From contig OZ020601.1 in NCBI GenBank assembly GCA_963971535.1, positions 17,463,262-17,527,261 on the forward strand: DNA of 64,000 nucleotides. The letters run 5' to 3'. The notes under the pieces are model-generated. The model had not been told where the DNA came from. It worked only from the letters and a program-made list of their open reading frames with translations, and did no database searches. This stretch comes from Notolepis coatsorum (taxonomy: Eukaryota > Chordata > Actinopteri > Aulopiformes > Paralepididae). The position numbers and the translations under genes are program-made. This document shows, piece by piece, positions 22,901-34,900 of the stretch. Position 1 is the first letter of the stretch; the number at the start of each line of letters is the position of its first letter.

Positions 22901-25900
22901 TTGTGGCTAACTAGCCGGAGCTGGCATGAGGGATGGATTGTGGATTGGATTGTGCTGAGAAAGGACTCTACCGATCAACACCATCGCTGGTGAGTAAGAA
23001 ATAGGGCCAGGGTTCCAAAAAAATCAGACCTATCCATTTAATCTCATCAACATAGAAATGTTGTCAGTGAACCCGGTCACATGACGCCCCTCTCTCACCT
23101 CTGGATCCTGGGCGTCGACGGCTGCTTGGCCAGGGTTTCCAGGAAGAGCGTGACGGCCTTGTGCACCTCGTTCATCCCCACCCAGCGCAGGACTTCCTCC
23201 AGGAAGGCCAGGGTGAAGGGGTGGTTGTGTCTCCTCCAGCTGTAGCTCCGCATGGGCACTCCGCCTGGTGGGGGCAGTTATTATAACACAGTCACAACAC
23301 AGTCACAACACTGATACAACACAGTCACAACACTGATACAACACAGTCACAACACTGATACAACACAGTCACAACACTGATGCAACACAGTCACAACACT
23401 GATACAACAGTCACAACACTGATTCAACAGTCACAACACTGATTCAACAGTCACAACACTGATTCAACAGTCACAACACTGATTCAACAGTCACAACACT
23501 GATTCAACAGTCACAACACTTATACAACAGTCACAACACAACATTGATACAACACAGTCACAACACTGATACAACACAGTCACAACCAGTGTTAATTTCA
23601 TCAGCTATTTACATTTTTTGTTTTAGTCTTAGTCATGTGTCAAATGCTCTTTTTCGTTATCATATCGTTTTAGTCAACTACAGGTCTGAGCATTTTAGTC
23701 TCAATTTAGTATTTTTAGTTTAGTCTCGCCACTCAGTTACAGCCTCATAAATTGGTGTGAGCTTTTTCTAAACAAAAACAAGCTAATGTTAGTGCTAGCT
23801 GGTTAGACTAAAATTATTGCAATCTAACCTCTTAAGGATTGGGCAAAAACGGGGCCATTTGAGTTTTTGACGATTGCATACATTTTTTGCAAAGCTTTAC
23901 TTTATACTTATAGCACATGCATGAGTCTGGTCTCTTTTGAAAGGTAACATTCTGAAGTTGATAACACAATAAAGAAAAATCCCTTTGAGTGCTAATGTAT
24001 TAAGAGAAACAAAGGTTTGAACACACTGAAATAAATATTTTCTCCTTACTTTTGTGTTGACTTGTTGCCAGATGCCTGTTTTTGGGTTCCAGATGAGAGG
24101 TAGGAGCTGGAAAACACAACGGTTCCATAGCCTGAAGTATTAGTCATACTGACTAAAGTTTATAAAAAACCCATGTTTTTTTTAGAAAGGTTTCAGCGTG
24201 ATAATCCAAAATGGCCATCCACTTCAATTCATTCAGATGCGCGAGTCAGGACAAAGGACTTCTTCGTCACCTTCCCCCACTCTCACCCGCCCATCTGGGA
24301 TCAGACACTCCTTGGCTACAACGGTGGTCAATAATCTTCGCCATCAGCGGTGATTGGTCAGTTCGGGAGCATATACGGTCACTTGACGGAGCGGCTTGTC
24401 AAATTACGCTCGCCGGATATATCGTCTTGTAACTCGAGACCCGAAGCACGCAATAGGTTGAGTCTGGTGGCGATCGAAAGGCGGCAAATTCAACTTTCGA
24501 ACGGTATTGGATGAGGGGCGAAAAATGCAGCCCGGAGCCGGCAGATGAGCGCATAGTGCCACGAGTGCGCGCGAGGGCATGACGGCCCGCCGTCTTGTTT
24601 TAGCCAAGAGATATTTCGGCATGGTTTTATTTTGTAAACTACATTTTGTGTCGTCGTTTGTAGTCAACGACATTGCATGAATTATTTTGTCACGTTAGTG
24701 TCACAATCTCCACTAACGTGATGTCTCGTCTCGTTGTCAGGGGGAAAAGCTTAGTTGGCAACCATATTTTGTCATAATTTTTTTATTAACACTGGTCACA
24801 ACACTGATACAACACAGTCACAACACTGATACAACACAGTTACAACACTTTTTATTTTCGGCATTTTATTGCTTTACAAGTCCGGCAGAGAGGAAGGATG
24901 GGAGAGAGATATGGGGGAAGACATTCAGCAAAGGTCGCCGGGACCGGGAGTCAAACCCGGGACGGCCGCATTGCACTACAGTGCGTTACGTGGTGCGCCA
25001 CCCTGGCGCCCCCACACTGATACAACACTGATACAACACAGTCACAACACTGTCACAATAGCCTAGCCTAGATTAGCACAAATTAATAAAAGCGGATACG
25101 GACCAGCCTGCCAAAACCACCTCTCCCGGAGTTTTTAGCTAGGCTAGTTGGTCCGTATCAGCTTCCATTAATTTGTGCTAGGCTAGGCTAGCTTGCAGCC
25201 GGATAGCATTCTACTGAACACACAGGGAGGAGATTGGTATCTATCTTCTTGTCTGACTCTGGACTCTCATAATGTTGGCGTGTTCCTTTAACCTCTTGAG
25301 CCTCTGCCTCTTGAAAATCTGCCTAAAAATACATACCTAAGTAAATGGAAGATTGCTCCACTTCTACGAGGTCCATTTGCATGTTCTTGGTATCTAGGGA
25401 AATCTATGGATCTCAGTGAATGTATTCGCAGTGTCATAAATATTGTGTCTGTTACTAGGCTTGAGTAAATTGTAATGAACCAAAGGAGAATATCAATTAT
25501 ATTTTTTTATTTTATAATTCTTTTTCATCTTTGACAGTGAATAACACCATGCAAAAAATGACCAGACATGAAAAATTGCCACTGAGCTCGTTCAGCACCT
25601 TCTTGAGATCACGTGTACAAAAAAATCTTAAGCAAATGAATAAAGGGAAAATGATTAAACAGAAGGTTTTGTAGATACAGTACTGAATTATGCCACCTGG
25701 ACACATGCAATTTGAAATATTTGTATTATAGAATATAGAATATCAGGCCTATAAATGACCTTATAGCCAAGTCGCACATCTATGGATCAGGCCAAATCTC
25801 CTCTTTCCAATGGCAGAGTTCAATCTGGATTTAGTATCAGCAGCCGTGCAGCAAAGACTGTGAATGAAATCTACTGTAAGTACAGTAACTTTTATTATGT

Positions 25901-28900
25901 AGATTTCTCTGCCATTTTTCATCAGATTGCAACGCAGTTCTTTGCTAGACGTTCACGGAAAGGTAGAGAAACTAACTGCGTTCTAATTTATGCCAATAAC
26001 GGTCAGGTTTGTGGGAGATAATCCCAAAAAATTAAAAAGTTAATCCACAAGTCATTTGATGGGTAGTGTAGTTTTTCGAAATTCCAAAGCCCATTGAAAG
26101 CCCCGGGTCTCCTCTCCTCATATGACTACAAACAAAATGGCGGTGTGCATTTCCTCTCATCGATATTCGCTAGTTTCTGAATACATTTCCAAAACTCATA
26201 TTTCACTAATAACACTTCAACTCATTCAGCGCCATCGCTTAATGCGCCAGAGGGCGCTAGAACGCCACCGCTTTAATCAATGGGGAGACTGCAAGATTTG
26301 CGAGCGAGTGAGTTGCTTCCAGTCAACATGCACAAAACAGATTGTTTTTTCATCCGTACATTTCTGTTTTATACCGTTTTGAATAAGAGTACAGTTTTGG
26401 TGATTCTTGATAATCCCAGGAAAAGACGCGATAATAGCCCTTTAGTGGAATACACTAAACACGTTGTCATTTTTCGCCTGATTATCGAATCTTCCTGAAA
26501 TCAACGCTAGATTATCATTATTATCCTCTTGCATACATGAAATGGCCCTCGTAACGTGGCGCTCCCCCCGCCACCTCCTGCACTCAACGGTAAACAGTCA
26601 CACACACACACACAGACAGCGTCGATCGCGGTAGAAGGAAATATCAGATCAACGCAAGATTTTATATATAGAGTCCTTACCTGGTCTCTGATGTAATGCA
26701 AACGAAATAATCCAATTATCTAATCGCCATTCCAAATACTGCTTGTGGAGGTCCGTCCCACATTACCGTGCGTTACACATGAACGGGCGGGCGGGATTAC
26801 TGTTCCATGCCATCGTTGTAAAGGCCTGCCTCGTCTTAGTATTTAAACCCCGCCCGCACGGCTCAGATCGGCCCAGAAAAGAAACTACACCATTGCTAAT
26901 AGAGTGCAATACCGGCTGGAAGGCGTAGGCGGCGGTATTTGCCCTTTTGCAAGCTCAGACCCATTCCCAATGATAACATCAGGCTGGATGGATGAAAAAT
27001 GAATGTATATAGCTAATAAAAGAAATAACAATTAAAACCAGACTTTACTCGTGATTGGCGCTGAACGGCAAGTTAACCCGACTTTACTCGTGACTGGCGT
27101 TGAATGAGTTAACCTATTGGTAAACAAACGTATTGCTGAAAATATACACTATGACTGCTGTTTTGACAGGGTTAGGGTCTTTACTCTTGGCTACTTTTGA
27201 AAAACAAAAAACACAACATTCATTTTGACAGATTGATGGAGATGGATTTTTCCACATACATATCGATGTGTCAAAAGATTTTTTTTTACTCCCCTAGATA
27301 GAAGACATTATCATGAGCTCCTGAGGTGTGGTGGTGGTGTGCATGTTGTCTTACTGTGAATCCTCCAGAGCACATAGAGGGGGGGCCAGTGGTCCGTGTC
27401 CGGGACCAGGGTGTCCCACAGTAGTCGCACCCTCACCGCTGGGTTCTCTGTCTGGGACACACACACAGCAGTGGGACCATCAGATTCCTGCCAGGCTGCT
27501 CTGTGGATGAGTGGGCTGAGGTGTGCTGTGTGCTCAAGACATTGTGAATTCAACTTCAGCTAATGAGCTACAGTACATGTCATCTCTCTCTCTCTCTGTG
27601 TGATGCTATACAAATAATAAGCCTTCACCAAAAAACAGTCGATTTATTTTGCACATAATCACACATCCAAAAATTCAAAACAGTTTTGCGCACATTAATT
27701 TAGTTCAAACTAATTTATTCTGTCTGTCTCCTCGTGATATAGACCGTCTCTGGTTAAACTGCCACAGTGTTCCGTCTCCTCGTTATATAGACCGTCTCTG
27801 GTTAAACTGCCACAGTGTTCCGTCTCCTCGTGATATAGACCGTCTCTGGTTAAACTGCCACAGTGTTCCGTCTCCTCGTTAGATAGACCGTCTCTGGTTA
27901 AACTGCCACAGTGTTCCGTCTCCTCGTTATATAGACCGTCTCTGGTTAAACTGCCACAGTGCTGTCCCATCATGATATAGACTGTCTCTGGTTAAACTGC
28001 CACAGTGCTGTCCCCTCATGATATAGACTGTCTCTGGTTAAACTGCCACAGTGTTCTGACTCCTCGTTATATAAACTGTCTCTGGTTAAACTGCCACAGT
28101 GTTCCGAGTCCTCATTATATAGACTGTCTCTGGTTAAACTGCCGCAGTGTTCTGTGTCCTCATTATATAGACCAGACCTGGGCATTGTACTGCCCGCAGG
28201 CCAAATACGGCCCGCGGGATGATTCTGACCGGCCCGCAAAAGATCATTTTTTATTTTTTTTTATAATTATATATATATTTTCTTTTACATATATATTTTT
28301 TTTATGTCAACGTTCACACGCACAATATACGCTTACCTAGGATTTGACTTGATTCACCAACAAAGCAGTCGGGGCAATGGCAAGCCGAAAACTGTCGAAA
28401 GTGTGGTTATTTTTTTCCACAACCGAGGTAGGTAGATTCAATTTTGTTTATTTGCAATTAATTTCAAGGCAACTAGGCAGCAACAATCTCGAACACATGA
28501 AAACCCTGAAAGAAGTCAAACCATCAGCTGATCACCGGCACAGGTACTCATCCATGTTAGGAGCACTGCATGATGAATTTTCAAGGCATTTTCAAGATTT
28601 CAAAAAGGTTGAGGATGAAATGCAGCTGGTTTCCTCTCCCTTTACCTGCAGTGTTGATAGTGCACCCATTGATGCTCAGCTTGAACTCATTGACCTGCAG
28701 TCTGATTCACTACTGAAAGAGCACTTTAAGTCAGCATCACTGCTAGAGTTCTACTCTGCTCTCAAGGAGGATCACTTTCCAAGCATGAGGAGACATGCTC
28801 AGAAGATGTTGGTTCTCTTTGGATCCACATACATATTATGTGAATAGACATTCTCAGTCATGAAGTTTACCAAATCCAGGTACAGATCCTCTCTCACTGA

Positions 28901-31900
28901 TGAACATCTGTCAGCTGTGCTTCGCATCTCCACCTCAGACATTCAACCTGACTTTGATGGACTCAAAAGCTCAAAAGAGACTGGATTTCGCACACTGAAT
29001 GAAAACAAATAACTGAAGAACACTCAAATGTGGAAATATAACTAGTGAAATGGGACACTTGATCCTTTTCTTTTTTTCTGCACAGTAAAAAAAAGAACTG
29101 AAGAACACTAAAATGTGGAAATATAACAAGTGAAATGGGACACACTTTTTTTTTGCACAGTTCTGAAAACATTAAATGTTTAATATAGGCATGTAAAGTC
29201 AAAAAGGCTACAAAACTGGGACACTTTTCTTTACACAGTTACAGTTCAGTGACATGTCTTGTTTATTTTGGCTACAAAGATGATGTGATGTCTTTAGAAA
29301 GCTAAGAAGATCCTTGTTTCAATAGTATATGAAACTCAAAATGTCCTTTGTTATTAATGTGACTGAAAATGAGTTAAATGTTTCACATTTTGTTTATCAT
29401 TTTGGAAATTCTATTTGAATAAATGATATTTTTGAAAGCTAACCTCACATTTTAATTGCCAAATAATAACATACACTCTTACCAGCGGTCAAAACAATGC
29501 CATTTACTGCTTTTTATATAGAAATAAAATGTATATTATGCATAATTGAGTTCGGAATTTTGGCCCGGCCCTCCAAAATATTTTCAGTTGCTCATTTGGC
29601 CCCCTGGGAAAAATAATTGCCCACCCCTGATATAGACTGTCTCTGGTTAAACTGCCAGTGTTCTGTCTCCTCATGATATAGACCGTCTATATCTGACTAT
29701 AGCTAGTCATCTCCCCCAGATCCCCTACCTTCTGAAAAGATGCCCTGACTGACCAGTAGGAGTCGCTATTGCAACGACCAGGACTCAGACCCCATAGGCT
29801 TCCCACCCGCGAACACTGGCAATCGTGTTCGTAGGGATGACCGACCAAGCCGGAGGTACCGCTGCCGGTAATCGAACCCAGGTCTCCGTGGTGGTAGGGC
29901 GAGTGCTTAGACCTCTACTCTACCCAGTTATATTAACGTATAGCTTACGCTCTGCTCTATTGGAACATATCCCATATCCAGTCTAATACTGAATACATTT
30001 CTTCACATGTACACACCCATCCGCCTGGCCACACCCCCATCCGCTCCTCTACATAAGCGGGGATGTGGCCATACTAACCGCTCCTTCCTTATTTTCACCA
30101 CCGACAAGTGTCTGTATACACCACTTGAGTTTAGTGCCGAAATAGTTGGAAAGGAGCTACGTTGGAGAGAAGGAGCTGCGTTGACATTATATCTTTGTTT
30201 TCTCTCTCACTATTTTCGAGGAAATACAGCGATTGTCTAGAAGACATTATATCTTTGTTTTCTCTCTCACTATTTGAGGAAATACAGCGAGTGTCTAGAA
30301 GATGATGATCATTCTGACTTCCACCGGCGCTTCGTATTAGGGGCTCGCGTCGCTGAGCAATCCCCGCCGGCATTACCTCCGGCTCTGCAGCTGGACACTT
30401 TGCTTGGGAGGCGCTCTGCCGTGTGAGGGCTGACGGCCTCTCGGGGCGGGTGATGTTTTTGCGAGGCGGGCGCCAGGTGTGTCGGTTGTGGGGGGAACGG
30501 CTACACAGCTTAGGAAGGCCGGCTCCAGGCTGGGATCCTTTTCGCTGCCACTTAGCGGCGTGGAGGGGGTTCTTGTTTGATGCCCACGTTAACATTAGCT
30601 CCTCCTCAAGTAAGAGCTTTGTTTTCCTGGGACCGTGATTCCGAATCTGCGGTTCAATTCCCCGGGTCTCTGGACAAACGGATACCCACTGTCGCCGTGC
30701 TGGCCCCGATTTTCAAGATGAAAAGCACCCGGTGCGAGGGAGGTGAGCTTGGTGTTCATTATGAGAATATCTCCATGCTCAAGTCGGCTATAGTCCGTGA
30801 GGGACTTGTTGCCGGCACCGCTGTGTCTGGTAAACACTGTTCTGAAGAGGGACGTGTGTTGCCTTTTTTCGCTTCTTTTCTTCGGATGAGAAGAGGAAAA
30901 GACAGCGGCTGTCTGAAGTGTTGGCCTGTATTGCTTTTCTCACGTTGTGCAGTTTTCAGTGGTAGCCGCTTAGCTTGCTTCTGCGTGAGCTAGTGGCTAG
31001 CGATAGCCGGGTTGAGCTAACTGTTAGCTACGACGTTAGCTACCGGTTTCGCTCGGCTGGGAACGTCAGCTTGATGCTATCAGTTAGCCTAGAGTTAGCT
31101 GTTAGCTTGTGCTACAACCATTGACGTAGCCGTGAGAATAGCAGGCCCTGGCACTCTGACTACGACATCATCTTTGACAGAAGATATAGTCGGGCCTGCA
31201 CCATGACCGGCTGCAGGAGGGGGGCGTCTCGCCGGAGCGAGGCTCCGGCCATAGCTTCTTTTTGCCCCGTCAGCGAGAGGCCTTTCGTCAACGTGGAGAC
31301 CAACCTGTGTTACGGCCTTTCGCCCTGCATTCCTTGGTGCAGGTAAGATGTCCATTGGACATTACCCCACTCTTCCTTCCTTCCCCTCCCGAATGTTTTG
31401 TTAATAACGATGTCTTTGTCTACAAAACATATGTTACTTCACTACATTTGGAGATACGGCATGTGCTGTGTGTGAATTGTCTTGGTCGCTTTGTATAGCT
31501 TGGGTAGCGTTGGCCAAGGCTTGTGCCTTTCTCTCTACCTAGGAACAGCGTTGTTTTTTACGTGAGTAAAATGAACTGGGTTTTTGTTGTATGATGAGAA
31601 GTTGTGTGTGTTCATGTAACGTTTAGACAACGTGGCTGAGCCCACAACTGGCTGGGTTACCCTACAATACTGTGCATAGTGGCATGTGATCGAGGGATGA
31701 GTCCCTCTCTCAGCTTGTTATTCTTACTTGAGGGTAATGATGACAATAACAAGTGTCAAGTTTTTTTCACACATAAGCAGGGCTGTGCCTGTTCAAACAA
31801 GGTCTTCGGCTGTGCTGGCGTGCATGATGTGAAGCTTACTCTACACATTTGGCGTCGTATCAGGGGTAAGGTGGTGAGGGGTGGGTGAAATTATTCCCCG

Positions 31901-34900
31901 GTTTGCCCCTGGCCCCCCCCCCCCCTCCCCTCAAATATGATTTTGTTTACAAAATGTGTGTCGATTCACTATATTTTTGGGGATACGGTGTAAATCGCTC
32001 AGCTTCTGCTGGGGTTGTGCTCTTGCTTAGAGAGAGGCAATTTTTTCTGAAAATTGTTTAGTCGCCGTCATGTGGACTGTGACCAGTACTTAATCGAGGA
32101 CTTATGTCTTCTCTCATCATGAAAAATGGCGTTTCCTCTTACAGTAGTGAGTAGAGATGTTCCGATACCATTTTTTCCTTTCCGATCCGATTCCGATACC
32201 TAAGCTTTGGGTATCGGCCGATACCGATACTTATCCGATACCAGTATACATAAAAAATAAAAAAAAAATATATGAATTATACTTTTTTTTATTTTTTTTA
32301 CAGATACTGTTTTATATATACTGTTTTTTAGTAATAACTAGAAAGTAATGGTATTTATTCAACAACAGGTGATTGTATAGATTTGTATTAGTATCATTAA
32401 TCAATAAGTATGGGGCTGCAGCACTGCAGATATACCCTACTCCAATGATCCACACGGACATTAGACGGTGTTGCACTCGCTACCCAGTGACTCTGCAGAT
32501 ATACCCTACTCAGTCTGTAAGCTAGTAGCAGATAGAACGTTCATGTTGTGATTTTCGATGCAAAATAAATATTCAACATTCTCCTTTGAGACTCCGCCTC
32601 AGACTCTTATCCTTTGGCACTTGGAACTTGCTGTACTTTGCTTGCAGGTCTGCAGCCATTATTGCTGGATTATGAATAGCACCAACTTTAGACACGGTAT
32701 CGTTATCAAGCTAAGCTAGCTGACCTAGCTCGTCTTCCCGCATTGACATTTGATAACGTTAGTCAGCTAACGCTAGTCAGTAGCTACTTAACTTAAATAC
32801 AATTCACCGTGGGTGCATTATTGTTGATAGACGGTCACGGACAGTGTCAGGTCCTGGAGAAAGGACAGGCGATCATCTGATTTGATGTAACGGGCGGATG
32901 TTGTTCCAACTAGCTAGCTTTTCAGCTGTTAATGCTACAGTATAATAACACCAGCAAGCGAAACACATCCGAGCTCCCCGTCACACGCTCTGTCGGGGAC
33001 AATGGAATTTAAGAAAGTGTATCTGCTGTTAAAATGACAAACAGCATCACACTTTAAAACACGTTCATTTTATAATCCTCACTCTCCGCAGGAGATAAAT
33101 TACATCATGGGATCGGAGGCTACAATTTACATATACCGATACCAGCATTTTAGGCAGTATCGGCGGCATTTCCGATACTGGTATTGGTATCGGAACAACT
33201 CTAGTAGTGAGAGTGTACTTTTGCCCTTTTTTGTTGTGATGGAGGGTTGCGTGTATCGTATTCACGTTTAAGATCCACAACTGGGTTAGGTGTTGGCCTA
33301 CAGAAGTTACATGTGTAAGCTCTTGTACCAGGGCCCTTGGCCCCTCTCTTGGTCTGTGTTTTTTTTCTTCCTTTAGGGCAAAGGTGTGAAAATTCAGGTG
33401 GCAGGTTCGCACATGAGCCTGAAGCCATATATAAAACCAGTTTTGCACAGGCGAGGTTATCGTCTGTGGCTGGCGTGCAGAATGTGAGGCTGTTAGCTTA
33501 AACAGGTATAAATGCGCTTCATGTACAGTAGCACGCTATGACTGGTGTCATGGCTCTGCTTTGTCATTGCATTGTATCAGGGGTGAGGGGTCATGAGGGG
33601 TGGGCTGATAAACCCCCCCCCCCCTTTACTGATTGGCCGGGAGGTGGGACCTCCTGCCCGTCAGTTTTTCGCTGTCGGCCGAGGGGCAGCGCGTCACAGG
33701 GAGGGGAAGGGGGGGGTGGGGTTCCCTGGTTCCACTCCCTGTTAGGATGGGTGGGTCACAGGTTTTTTCCCCCGGGCCATGGGATACGTCACTGGGTGCG
33801 TTCCTATTGGCCAGGAGACGTCCGTGAGGTTACAGGCTCTGTGCTGCAGACCGCTGTCTTTGTCAAAGTTGGATGATGCGTTGCATTCGAAAACTGTTAG
33901 TTTTCTGCTCTGCTCTCTATTACAGTGTGTATTGGGCTGTTGGTCACTTGGTCCAATTATTATTACATGTATCTTTTTCAATTGTACTCACGTGGAGGTC
34001 TCTCTGGGGGAACTTCTGTCTTCCCCTCTTATGTGAGGAGCGGAATTGACAGGGTTGCCCTCAGTCGCGTCATATAAGGCCTGTGGCTGTGTCTTATTGA
34101 CCGGCTTCCTGCTGCTCGTCCCAGACAGCATGGAGGGGACGTCGTCTGGTGTTTTCTTGTTAGAATTCACCATTGATGTGTTTCGGGTTCTTGACGTGCA
34201 TAATAGCGCTGGCCCTGGGTGCTTCCTATGTGGAACCACTGTTTTGGGCCGGCGCGCCTTGGTTGCCAAATTCATAGAAACGAATTTTTTTTTATGCAGG
34301 CGTCTAGGAAGACTCGATGACTTGCGTACATCTCCGGGGGGAGATGACTGAGTAGATCATTACATTGGCGGAGGGGTCTCACGCCCATGAGGTGGGCCGC
34401 CAGGAGCAGCGCATTCACGCTCTGTCCATCTTGGTGGCGCCCTCTGTGATGTTTTAGATCGACACGGGTACCTACCCCCCTCTTAGGACTGAGGATGGCG
34501 GCGTGACTAGGACGCGGGACTGGTTCTGGTCACGCCGGACCAAGTCAGTTAACCTGTTGTCCGCCGGGGTGCAGATCTGCTGTTCTGGTACCCCGAAGGA
34601 CTTTGTGCTTTTCCGGGGGGAAAATGCCGGGTCGGTCCGGGCTTCGCAGGGTTGATGTCGTGGATATGTGTGTCATGTGTATGCCACTACGGCTTGCCCA
34701 TGACAGTGACGTGCTTGGTCCATACTGTGTTGTACCTTGCGCTGTGTTAGGGGGCCTGGTCCTTCTCCATTGTGTCACTCCTCCCTCCCCCTGCTGGGCA
34801 GGTATGGGAGGGGGCTGTCGATGTGGTTGCTGTCAACCCCTCTAGGCATCCCTGTGTAGGTCCCGGTCCGCCAGACCCAGGTCCAGACTCATTCCCGTCG

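Noticed and set aside
30577..30993. 138-residue ORF as a gag-like protein
   Set aside because: Position would suit a DIRS first ORF, but no conserved motif supports it and stops follow; left unassigned.
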